A DNA stretch of 39,048 bases from Alphaproteobacteria bacterium (GTDB lineage: Bacteria > Pseudomonadota > Alphaproteobacteria > UBA6615): NCBI GenBank assembly GCA_027297685.1, contig JAPUHN010000288.1, positions 1 through 39,048 on the forward strand, read 5' to 3'. Made by a program: the position numbers and the translations under genes. The notes under the pieces are model-generated. The model saw only the letters and a list, made by a program, of their open reading frames with translations, was not told the origin of the DNA and searched no databases. This document shows, piece after piece, positions 7,705 through 14,657 of this stretch. Numbering within the stretch: position 1 is the first letter of the stretch; every line of letters begins with the position of its first letter.

Positions 7705-8790
7705 ATGGAATTCGGAATATTCAACCTGATGAACCGGCGCGACCGTACGCAAAGCGTGCCATCGTTGATCGCCCAGACCGTCGAGCAGGTACAGGCCGCA
7801 GAGACCGCCGGGTTCGCCATCGCCTGGTTCACCGAGCACCATTTCTCGAATTATTCGCTGCCGCCCTCGCCATTGCTGATGGTCGCCCATGTCGCGCCGC
7901 AAACGCTGCGGATCAAGCTGGGTACGGCTGTGGTCCTGCCGGCGCTCTACCAGCCGGCCCGTCTGCTCGGCGAAATCGCTTTCACCGACTGCCTCGCCGA
8001 AGGCCGCCTGGTCCTCGGCCTGGGCAGCGGCTACCAGGCCCATGAACTGCTACGGTTTGGCCTCACCCTGGAAGAGTCGCGCGCCGCCACCGACGAATGG
8101 CTCGAATTCATCAGCCAGGGACTGGGCCAGGAAAGTTTCGAATTTCACGGCCAATACATCGATATGCCGAAGACGCCGTTCGCCGCACCGCCGGTCCAAC
8201 AACCGTGCCCGCCCATCTGGATCGCCGGCAGCAGCCCGGATTCGCAGCGCCGCGCGGCGCATGGGCCCTATCCGCTGTTCGTGTCGGGCTTTGGCGAGAG
8301 CAACGATACATTGGTGCGCATCCGCACCGAGACCGAGGCAACCTGGCGGGCCGAAGGATGCAATCCGGACGCGCTGCAGTTCGCTACCTTGCGCTATTGT
8401 TTGGTTACCGACGACAGGCGGGAGGCCTTGGCTTTTGCCGAGAACGCCCGCTTTCAGATCCGGCTGTCGCGATATTTGCGGCAGGGCCAGACCGACATTC
8501 CCGGCGCCTGGCTACCGGAAGAACCGTTCGACGGCGAAGCATCGCCGGAAGATATTCTGGCGTCGAACCCGATCGGCGACCCCGAGACCGTGGCGGCGTG
8601 CCTGGCAGATGAGATCACCCGCGTCGGCACGAGCCATCTCGCCCTCTTCATGACCATCGGAAACACCGACCATGAGGTGGCCATGTCGTCGATCCGCCGG
8701 TTTGGCGACGAGGTGGTGCCGCTGATCGAAAAAGCAGTTGGCCCCCTCGGCGGTGTGAATATTTCCAAACCCCTGCAAGCCGCACAGTAG
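7705..8790 (+). CDS. LLM-class flavin-dependent monooxygenase (bacterial luciferase-like)
   Basis: A 361-residue TIM-barrel oxidoreductase of the luciferase-like family, using FMNH2 or F420 and oxygen. The N-terminal strand MEFGIFNLMNRRD, the segment WFTEHHFSNYSLPPSPL with the conserved E-H-H, and GLGSGYQAHEL (phosphate/flavin loop) are all typical. The start is ATG 7705 with GGAAGGA eight bases upstream. An alpha/beta hydrolase remnant follows immediately, suggesting the gene once belonged to a small catabolic cluster. The substrate is unknown. Confidence 0.87.
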   Translation: MEFGIFNLMNRRDRTQSVPSLIAQTVEQVQAAETAGFAIAWFTEHHFSNYSLPPSPLLMVAHVAPQTLRIKLGTAVVLPALYQPARLLGEIAFTDCLAEGRLVLGLGSGYQAHELLRFGLTLEESRAATDEWLEFISQGLGQESFEFHGQYIDMPKTPFAAPPVQQPCPPIWIAGSSPDSQRRAAHGPYPLFVSGFGESNDTLVRIRTETEATWRAEGCNPDALQFATLRYCLVTDDRREALAFAENARFQIRLSRYLRQGQTDIPGAWLPEEPFDGEASPEDILASNPIGDPETVAACLADEITRVGTSHLALFMTIGNTDHEVAMSSIRRFGDEVVPLIEKAVGPLGGVNISKPLQAAQ

Positions 8791-8802
8791 GTGGCGCCGT
8801 CG

Positions 8803-9009
8803 ATGGTCGTTCGCGCCAACGGTATTTCGGTCGTCGGCCAATTCGCCAGCCCCGAGGGGGCGCCACCAGCGGGTATGCGGGAAGTAGCGAAACCCATCGC
8901 AAAGGCGCGCTTCGTCGAGATCGACCCAGCCGGGCATCTCTCCAGTATCGAAAATCGGAATGCGTTCAACGCGGCGCGCACCGAGTTTCTTGACGCCGCG
9001 CCGGGCTGA
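8803..9009 (+). pseudogene. Internally deleted alpha/beta hydrolase remnant
   Basis: A frame of 68 codons starts right behind the monooxygenase stop (GTG 8791 or ATG 8803). Its first 20 or so residues (VVRANGISVVGQFASPEGAPP) look like the first strand of a 3-oxoadipate enol-lactonase-type alpha/beta hydrolase. From about residue 25 on it reads like the extreme C terminus of the same fold, with the catalytic-histidine motif PAGHLSSIENRNAFN and a final EFLDA helix. The middle, including the nucleophile elbow and the acid residue, is missing. I interpret this as an in-frame deletion of most of the gene; a functional micro-protein is less likely. Confidence 0.6.
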
Positions 9010-9020
9010 GCCGGGTCACC

Positions 9021-9968
9021 ATGATGCGCCCGCCGGAAATCGTCGTTCATGCCGATTGGTCGATTGATCCGGCCAAGCGTTGGTGCGCGCGCGCCGTCCG
9101 TCTAGCCGCAGGCGGTTATGCGGCACTGGCGCCGCAACCGGTTGGATCGCTCGACGATTTTATGGCCAGCATGGTAGCGGCAGCCGGTCCGGGCGGCACC
9201 GTGCTCGCCGGCTTCGACTTTCCCCTCGGCCTGCCCCGCGCCTACGCGCAAGCGGCAAAGATCGATAACTTTACCGCCGCGTTGGCTGACTTTGGCCGTG
9301 GCCGCTGGCGAGATTTTTATACGCCGGCGGAGCGTGCCGACGAAATAGACCTGCGGCGGCCGTTTTATCCGGCCCGTCCCGGCGGCACCCGCCATCGCGA
9401 CCTCTACCAAGCGCTCGGCTTTTCGTCGATCAATGCGCTGCGGCGGCGCTGCGATCTGGCGACGGCAACGCGGTTTGCCGCGAGCCCGCTGTTTTGGACG
9501 CTTGGCGGCCAACAGGTCGGCAAGGCGGCGATTAGCGGTTGGCGCGATTTACTGGCGCCGGCGCTTTCCTTGTGGCCGTTCGATGGCGGCCTTGCCGATC
9601 TTCTGGACCGGCCCGGAATCGTGGTTGCGGAAACCTATCCGGGCGAAGTTTATAGCCATCTGCGGTTACGGGTGGGTGCGGCGAATAAATCGAAGCGCCG
9701 CCAGGCCGACCGCCGCGACGATGGCGATACATTGCTCGATTGGGCCGCCGCCGCACGGGTCCAAATCGCCGCCGCGCTGACCGCCGACATCCGCGACGGT
9801 TTCGGTGACACCACCACCGGCGAAGACCGCTTCGATGCGACGGTCGGCCTGTTCGGTATGCTCAACGTGGCGCTGGATTTGAGACCCCCGGGCGACCCCA
9901 CGGAGCGCGTGTTGCGCCAGGTCGAGGGATGGATTCTCGGGCAACAACCGGGGGCGCCGGCGGATTGA
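9021..9968 (+). CDS. Uncharacterised protein, possible DUF429/RNase H-like fold
   Basis: A 315-residue soluble protein that I do not recognise with confidence. It starts with an acidic beta-strand pattern (EIVVHADWSIDPAKRWCARAV) and a second strand ending in GFDFPLGLP. Later come VVAETYPGEVYSHL and, near the end, GEDRFDATVGLFGML. A first-strand Asp, a DFP-type motif, an E-x-YP motif and a late D-A-x-x-G helix are the order seen in DUF429-type proteins with a predicted RNase H-like core. That assignment is inference. Two adjacent ATGs (9021, 9024) are possible starts. It lies 11 bp after the hydrolase remnant. Confidence 0.6.
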   Translation: MMRPPEIVVHADWSIDPAKRWCARAVRLAAGGYAALAPQPVGSLDDFMASMVAAAGPGGTVLAGFDFPLGLPRAYAQAAKIDNFTAALADFGRGRWRDFYTPAERADEIDLRRPFYPARPGGTRHRDLYQALGFSSINALRRRCDLATATRFAASPLFWTLGGQQVGKAAISGWRDLLAPALSLWPFDGGLADLLDRPGIVVAETYPGEVYSHLRLRVGAANKSKRRQADRRDDGDTLLDWAAAARVQIAAALTADIRDGFGDTTTGEDRFDATVGLFGMLNVALDLRPPGDPTERVLRQVEGWILGQQPGAPAD

Positions 9969-10038
9969 ACGGGCTGGATACTGCTGTCGCAAACGCGTAG
10001 AACCGGCGGCGATAAAAACACGGCGAGAGGAAGTTAGC

Positions 10039-10800
10039 ATGGAATTGCAAGGCAGAGCCGCGATTGTAACCGGCGGCGGATCGGGTATCGGCGCCGAGTG
10101 CGCCCGCACCCTAGCGGCACAAGGCATGAAAGTTGCGGTCATGGACGTCAACATGGAGGGCGCCCGCGCGGTCGCGCAAGAATGCGGCGGCACCGCCATC
10201 GAATGCGACGTCACCAGTTCCGACAGCGCCGAGGCCGCGGTGGCGGCGGCGCGCGAGGCCAATGGCATTGCTCAGTTGCTGATAAATTGCGCCGGCATCG
10301 GCACGCCGGGCCGTATTGTCGGGCGTGACGGCCCGTTGCCGCTCGAGGCCTATGAGGCGGTGATTAAGGTCAACCTGATCGGCACGTTCAATATGATCCG
10401 TCTGGTCGCCGCCGATATGCAAGAGGCCGAACCGATGGAAGACGATGAGCGCGGCCTGATCATCAACACCGCATCGGTCGCCGCCTACGAAGGCCAGATC
10501 GGCCAGGCCGCCTATGCGTCGTCGAAAGGTGGTATCGTCGCGCTGAACATCGTCGCCGCGCGCGAGCTGGCGCGCAGCGGTATTCGCGTGAACACCATCT
10601 CGCCCGGCCTGATCGATACGCCGATGATGGCGGGCCTGCCGCAAGAAGCGCGGGAAAGTCTGGCCCAGCAGCCGGAATTTCCCAAACGGCTCGGTACGCC
10701 GAAGGACTACGCCAAGCTGGTGCTGCAACTTTGCGACAACGTGTTGATTAACGGCGAAGTCATCCGCCTCGATGGCGCGCTCAGGATGGCGGCGCGGTAA
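10039..10800 (+). CDS. SDR dehydrogenase, HSD10/3-hydroxyacyl-CoA dehydrogenase-like
   Basis: A 253-residue short-chain dehydrogenase. The cofactor motif is TGGGSGIG (11-18), and an Asp at 36 after the second strand predicts NAD rather than NADP. The catalytic Ser146, Tyr159 and Lys163 are intact (INTASVAAYEGQIGQAAYAS, then SK). The C-terminal NGEVIRLDGALRM is the signature of the type-10 17beta-HSD/3-hydroxy-2-methylbutyryl-CoA dehydrogenase group, so oxidation of short 3-hydroxyacyl-CoA esters is likely. The start is ATG 10039 with GAGAGGAAG upstream. It stands alone and is convergent with the pterin dehydratase gene. Confidence 0.85.
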   Translation: MELQGRAAIVTGGGSGIGAECARTLAAQGMKVAVMDVNMEGARAVAQECGGTAIECDVTSSDSAEAAVAAAREANGIAQLLINCAGIGTPGRIVGRDGPLPLEAYEAVIKVNLIGTFNMIRLVAADMQEAEPMEDDERGLIINTASVAAYEGQIGQAAYASSKGGIVALNIVAARELARSGIRVNTISPGLIDTPMMAGLPQEARESLAQQPEFPKRLGTPKDYAKLVLQLCDNVLINGEVIRLDGALRMAAR

Positions 10801-10819
10801 AAAAGAGCGATTAGCCCTC

Positions 10820-10859
10820 AGCCGTTAGCTAACAACGCATCAGCTAATAGCTAACTGCT
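10820..10859. repeat. Imperfect inverted repeat built on TTAGCTA, possible bidirectional terminator
   Basis: Two 12-base arms (10820-10831 and 10848-10859) match as inverted repeats at 11 of 12 positions, with a 16-base loop. The left arm contains the perfect palindrome GTTAGCTAAC, and a further AGCTAA lies in the loop. The element fills the gap between the convergent SDR and pterin dehydratase genes and is much richer in A+T than its surroundings. It may end transcription from both sides, though no long T tract follows the hairpin. Confidence 0.55.
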
Positions 10860-11148
10860 ACCCCGCCGCCGCGTCCATAAAGCCGGCGAGCTCGATATCG
10901 AGCTCGGTCAGACCGCCGGCGTCGTGGGTCGATAGGGTAACTTCGACCCGGTTCCAGACATTGAACCATTCGGGGTGATGGTTCATGGATTCGGCCTTGA
11001 GCGCGACTCGACTCATGAAACCGAAGGCCTCGTTGAAATCTTTGAACGTGAACGTCTTGGCGATCGCGTCGCGGCCATCGACCACGGTCCAACCGGACAA
11101 CCCCGCCAAAGCCGCTGTGCGCGCCGTGTCGCTCAGTTTTTCCGCCAT
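10858..11148 (-). CDS. phhB: 4a-hydroxytetrahydrobiopterin dehydratase (pterin-4a-carbinolamine dehydratase)
   Basis: A 96-residue protein of the usual family length (about 95-115). It dehydrates 4a-hydroxytetrahydropterin during recycling of the pterin cofactor of aromatic amino acid hydroxylases. The signature [18 protein letters not shown] (about residues 53-70) contains the catalytic histidine pair His57-His58 and Trp61, followed by the expected Asp in TELD. The start is ATG 11148 with GAGAGGA upstream. It is divergent from the zincin gene. No phenylalanine hydroxylase gene is in the window, so the partner enzyme must be elsewhere. Confidence 0.93.
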   Translation of the reverse strand: MAEKLSDTARTAALAGLSGWTVVDGRDAIAKTFTFKDFNEAFGFMSRVALKAESMNHHPEWFNVWNRVEVTLSTHDAGGLTELDIELAGFMDAAAG

Positions 11149-11248
11149 CGTCCTCTCCCGATTTTGCCGCGTGTCTATCGCAGCGATGTGAACGCGCCCA
11201 CAGTGGCGGCGCTTGGCGGCAAGATCAAGCGAGCTTATATCTGGTCGT

Positions 11249-11659
11249 ATGGCAGCTACCGGAAAATATGCGAATGCGCCAACGCGAGGCGATATCGAGG
11301 CGATCGCGTCGGAAGCGTTCGCAACGATCCCGCACGCGCTGGCGCAACATGTCGCCGAAGTGGCTATTCACGTCGTCGACTTTCCCGACGACGAGACCAT
11401 GGAGGTGCTCGAACTGGAAAGCCCGTTCGATTTGTTGGGCCTCTATCAGGGTATCAGCCTCGACCGGAAAAGCGTCGCCGATACGCTGAGCGATATCGAC
11501 CGTATTTATCTCTACCGGCGGCCCCTGTTGGACTATTGGTGCGAGAGCGGAGAGGATCTGTACCACGTCGTCCGGCACGTGCTGATCCACGAGATCGGCC
11601 ACCATTTCGGCTTCTCCGACGACGATATGGAAGCCATTGAGGCGCGCGCTTCCGGCTGA
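11249..11659 (+). CDS. Small zincin-like metallopeptidase family protein
   Basis: A 136-residue protein with a zinc-protease motif [14 protein letters not shown] (His114, Glu115, His118). HExxHxxGFSD is the hallmark of the small single-domain 'metallopeptidase family' (PF06262-type) found in actinobacteria and alphaproteobacteria. No signal peptide is seen, so it is probably cytoplasmic. Its substrate is unknown. ATG 11249 is preferred; an in-frame TTG at 11213 would add 12 residues with no clear ribosome site. It is convergent with the CBS gene, 13 bp away. Confidence 0.85.
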   Translation: MAATGKYANAPTRGDIEAIASEAFATIPHALAQHVAEVAIHVVDFPDDETMEVLELESPFDLLGLYQGISLDRKSVADTLSDIDRIYLYRRPLLDYWCESGEDLYHVVRHVLIHEIGHHFGFSDDDMEAIEARASG

Positions 11660-11672
11660 CCGCTACCGGGTG

Positions 11673-12104
11673 TCACCCCGTCGAGATATATTGGCGCAGC
11701 GCTTCGGCCTCGTGTTCGGTTTCCTCGATCCGGCGTTTCACGACATCGCCGATCGAGACCAGGCCAACCAACAATCCATCGTCCACCACCGGTACGTGAC
11801 GAAACCGGCCTTCGGTCATCAATGTCATCAAATGGTTCACCGTATCGTCGCGGGTACAGGTGATAACATTGCGCACCATGACCTCTTCAACAGAGCGCTC
11901 GAGGGACGAGGGTCCGCCGCTGGCGATCTGACGCATGACATCGCGCTCGGAGATGATCCCGACGATGCGCTGTTCGTCGGCGCTGACCACCAGCGCGCCG
12001 ACACCGTGTTCGGTTAGCTTTTCCACGGCCTGCAAAACGGTCCAATCGGGCCGCGCGGTTTTGACGCCCGCACCCTTTGTGCGGAGTATGGCGTCCACAT
12101 TCAT
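11673..12104 (-). CDS. Tandem CBS-domain protein
   Basis: A 143-residue stand-alone protein made of two CBS motifs. The first is about residues 8-62 and includes LTEHGVGALVVSADEQRIVGIISERDV; the second is about 72-130 and includes MTEGRFRHVPVVDDGLLVGLVSIGDVV. Such pairs form a Bateman module that binds adenine nucleotides and senses energy state. No catalytic domain is attached, so it probably acts as a regulator or nucleotide buffer. The ATG at 12104 has a perfect AAAGGAGG site upstream and is preferred over a frame start at 12158. It lies 149 bp downstream of ccmI on the same strand. Confidence 0.9.
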   Translation of the reverse strand: MNVDAILRTKGAGVKTARPDWTVLQAVEKLTEHGVGALVVSADEQRIVGIISERDVMRQIASGGPSSLERSVEEVMVRNVITCTRDDTVNHLMTLMTEGRFRHVPVVDDGLLVGLVSIGDVVKRRIEETEHEAEALRQYISTG

Positions 12105-12253
12105 TGGCACGTCCTCCTTTTGTCGACGCGCCGAGAGCCCCAAATACCGGTCACGCATCCAGCTTGGGACGCCGGCGCGTTTTTACGATAACCGCATTAT
12201 TTCACAATTTGGGCCGTTTGCCCACGCGCGCGGCAATCCGGCGATTTTTATGA

Positions 12254-13516
12254 TTAATCGGCTGGTTTGGAGGGCGTTAGCCGTTCGATGGCCTCACTCA
12301 CCGTCCGATAGGCGTCGCTATCTTCGGCAACGAAGCTGCGCAAGCGCTCGAAATAGACCAACGCTGTGGCGTTTTCCTTGGCTCGGGCGGCGGCCAGTCC
12401 GGCTCTTAGCAGCGTTTCCGGGTGGTTGGGCTCCAGCGACAAGGCCTTGGCATACGCTTCGGCCGCGTGGGTCGGCTGGTCGAGAACATCGTAAGATTGG
12501 CCGAGGCGGCGCCAGCCCTCGATGTCGTTGGGCTCGGATACAAGCCGGCTCGCCAGGCGTCCAACCATGCCGCGGATCATCTCTTGCTGTTGTTCGGCCG
12601 ACAGGTTTTGCGCTGCTGTAATATCCTCTTCGGTCGGTCCTGGTGGGGCGGGTAGATAGTTCGCGACATCGGCGCCCACTTCATCGGCAGTCCGGCGAAT
12701 GCGGTCGGAAACAGCTGCTAGCCAAGGCGCGCCGGGAGGGGCGTCGCTGGCGAGCGCCGACCATTGTTCCAGCGCCTCCTCGCGCAGGCCGGCCTGGTAG
12801 CGTGCCAGCGCCATGAAATACCGCGCACGGGGTTCGCTGGCATTTTCACTCAGCACTTTCTGAAAAAGCTGTTGCGCTTGGGGGACGACCAATCCGTCGG
12901 CGGCAAAAGTCAGTGCCTCGCCGTAGACCGAGGCAATGTCAGCGCGCCCGCCAGATAGGGTCATCGCCTGGGCCAAGGCTTCAACCGCGCCGGTTCCGTC
13001 GCCCACGACCAGGCGTAGTCTGCCGAGATCGCGCCAAACATCGGGATTTTCCAGCTCGGCGGACAATCGCCCTTCGACCGCAGCCAGACGCGAGCGCGCT
13101 TCGACGATCTGTGGGCTTTCAGACGGTTCCGGCACCCGTTGTGCGAATGGCTGGTTCGGGAGGCCGGGCGAGCCCAAATTCACGTAAAGGGCGAGCGTGG
13201 CAACCGCTATGGCGACGGCAATCGCCGCTGCCGCCATGGGGCGCCGCACCGCACTGGTGTCACCACCCGCCGCGCTATCGGCGGTCCGCGACGCGGCCAA
13301 TAAGCGCCGCTCTATCTCGAGTTTGGCGGCTGCTGCCTGTACCTCGTCGATGAGTTCGCGCGACGCATCGCGTTCGAGCTCGCGCAGTTGGTCGAGATAG
13401 ACCTCGATGTCGTAGTCGGCGCGGTTTGCAGGCACTGCACGCGGTCGCAATAGAGGCCACAGCACCGCGACAAGCACCGCGGCAAGCAGAACCGCGAAGA
13501 TGATCCACAGGGTCAT
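12254..13516 (-). CDS. ccmI: Cytochrome c maturation protein CcmI
   Basis: A 420-residue apocytochrome c chaperone. It has an N-terminal membrane helix (MTLWIIFAVLLAAVLVAVLWP), a basic, leucine-zipper-like cytoplasmic loop (YLDQLRELERDASRELIDE), a second helix around residues 95-115 (AAAAIAVAIAVATLALYVNL) and a long periplasmic part with TPR repeats (for example WRRLGQSYDVLDQPTHAAEAYAKAL near residue 340). This is the full CcmI layout of alphaproteobacteria. It delivers reduced apocytochrome to the CcmF-CcmH ligase. Its start overlaps the ccmH stop by 4 bp, so it is translationally coupled and last in the ccm operon. Confidence 0.92.
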   Translation of the reverse strand: MTLWIIFAVLLAAVLVAVLWPLLRPRAVPANRADYDIEVYLDQLRELERDASRELIDEVQAAAAKLEIERRLLAASRTADSAAGGDTSAVRRPMAAAAIAVAIAVATLALYVNLGSPGLPNQPFAQRVPEPSESPQIVEARSRLAAVEGRLSAELENPDVWRDLGRLRLVVGDGTGAVEALAQAMTLSGGRADIASVYGEALTFAADGLVVPQAQQLFQKVLSENASEPRARYFMALARYQAGLREEALEQWSALASDAPPGAPWLAAVSDRIRRTADEVGADVANYLPAPPGPTEEDITAAQNLSAEQQQEMIRGMVGRLASRLVSEPNDIEGWRRLGQSYDVLDQPTHAAEAYAKALSLEPNHPETLLRAGLAAARAKENATALVYFERLRSFVAEDSDAYRTVSEAIERLTPSKPAD

Positions 13517-14112
13517 GTAGTGCGATTGTCGCTTTCGCCGCCGTCGCCTTCTTGCGCACCGAAGGGGTGGTTAATTTCTGCCCGAAGCGAGTTTTTGCGC
13601 CGCGGTCGTCCTGGCTCGGCTGCCAGTTTCTCGACAAATGCATCGAGTTGTGCGCGGTCGGTCGGCGTTAGGGGTTCCGGCCCGGTTCGGGCACCCTGTT
13701 CGCGTTGATAGACTCGAAAAAACAGCAGGGCGAGCGTAGCGACAACGACGGCCATGAGGGGCGGGCCAACCCACAGCGCCAGGGTGTTGGTTTGGAATGG
13801 CGGCCGCAGTAGCACGTAATCGCCGTACCGGGCCACCATATGGTCGATGGTCTGCGAATCGGTGTCGCCGGCCACCAATCGCTCGCGCACCAGCAATCGC
13901 ATATCACGGGCGATATCGGCTGCGGAATCATCGATCGACTGGTTTTGGCACACCACGCAGCGCAAAACCTTGGAAAGCTCGCGCGCGCGCGCTTCCAGCG
14001 CCGGGTCGTCCAGCATCTCATCGGGTTCTACTGCCAGCGCCGGCGTGCCGCTCACCAGCGCAGATGTGGCGAACGCCGCGAGAATCGTGAAAACCGCCAG
14101 AAATCGCCTCAT
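13513..14112 (-). CDS. ccmH: Cytochrome c maturation thioredoxin-like protein CcmH
   Basis: A 199-residue protein with a signal peptide and the redox motif LRCVVCQNQSI (Cys52 and Cys55), which reduces the CxxCH cysteines of apocytochrome c or resolves mixed disulfides. A membrane helix follows at about residues 113-132 (LWVGPPLMAVVVATLALLFF). After it comes a charged, proline-rich tail of about 65 residues that is longer than in short CcmH proteins. Start and stop each overlap a neighbour by 4 bp (ccmG and ccmI). It acts at the periplasmic membrane face with CcmF and CcmI. Confidence 0.93.
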   Translation of the reverse strand: MRRFLAVFTILAAFATSALVSGTPALAVEPDEMLDDPALEARARELSKVLRCVVCQNQSIDDSAADIARDMRLLVRERLVAGDTDSQTIDHMVARYGDYVLLRPPFQTNTLALWVGPPLMAVVVATLALLFFRVYQREQGARTGPEPLTPTDRAQLDAFVEKLAAEPGRPRRKNSLRAEINHPFGAQEGDGGESDNRTT

Positions 14113-14654
14113 TCGCGCGCCTCCCGTATCTTGGGCAGGATCTTATCCTTCAGCACTTTCGGCGTCATTGGACCCGAATGCTTGTAGATGACCACACCGT
14201 CGGCGTTAATGATGAAGGTTTCTGGCACGCCCGTCACGCCCCATTCGACACTGACCCGGCCGTTTGGGTCGAATCCGACAGCAGTGTAGGGGTTTCCGTT
14301 CTTTTTCAACCACTTGGCGACATCAACCGCTGTGTCGCGGTGATCGATTGCATAGATCGGGAGGCCGTCGGCGGCGAGCCGGCTTATCAGTGGATGCTCG
14401 GCAAGGCAGGGTACGCACCACGATGCGAACACGTTGACCATGGTGACCTGGCCACGCAGATCGGCGGTGGCGAAGCCGCCGGGGATGTCTTCGGCGACCG
14501 CCGGCAGGCTGAACTCCGGCGCCGGTTTGCCGAGGAGTGCGGAAGGAATGAGCGACGGATCGCGGCCGTCCTTGGTTTGCAGCGTCAACACAGCGAGCAC
14601 GCCAATGAGGACCGCAAATATTACGACCGGAATAATAAACAAAATTCGACGCAT
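14109..14654 (-). CDS. ccmG: Thiol:disulfide oxidoreductase CcmG (DsbE)
   Basis: A 181-residue membrane-anchored thioredoxin. Residues 1-25 form an uncleaved N-terminal anchor. The active site is FASWCVPC (Cys80, Cys83), and the GVTGVPETFIINADG segment carries the cis-proline. The protein keeps apocytochrome heme-binding cysteines or CcmH reduced in the periplasm, receiving electrons from CcdA or DsbD. It starts 3 bp after the ccmF stop, and its stop overlaps the ccmH start, so ccmF-G-H-I read as one tightly packed unit. Confidence 0.93.
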   Translation of the reverse strand: MRRILFIIPVVIFAVLIGVLAVLTLQTKDGRDPSLIPSALLGKPAPEFSLPAVAEDIPGGFATADLRGQVTMVNVFASWCVPCLAEHPLISRLAADGLPIYAIDHRDTAVDVAKWLKKNGNPYTAVGFDPNGRVSVEWGVTGVPETFIINADGVVIYKHSGPMTPKVLKDKILPKIREARE

Positions 14655-14657
14655 CGT

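Noticed and set aside
12105-12253. Possible terminator or small gene between ccmI and the CBS gene
   Set aside because: Only a short GC palindrome (near ACGCGCCGGCGT) without U tract; no frame with a ribosome site.
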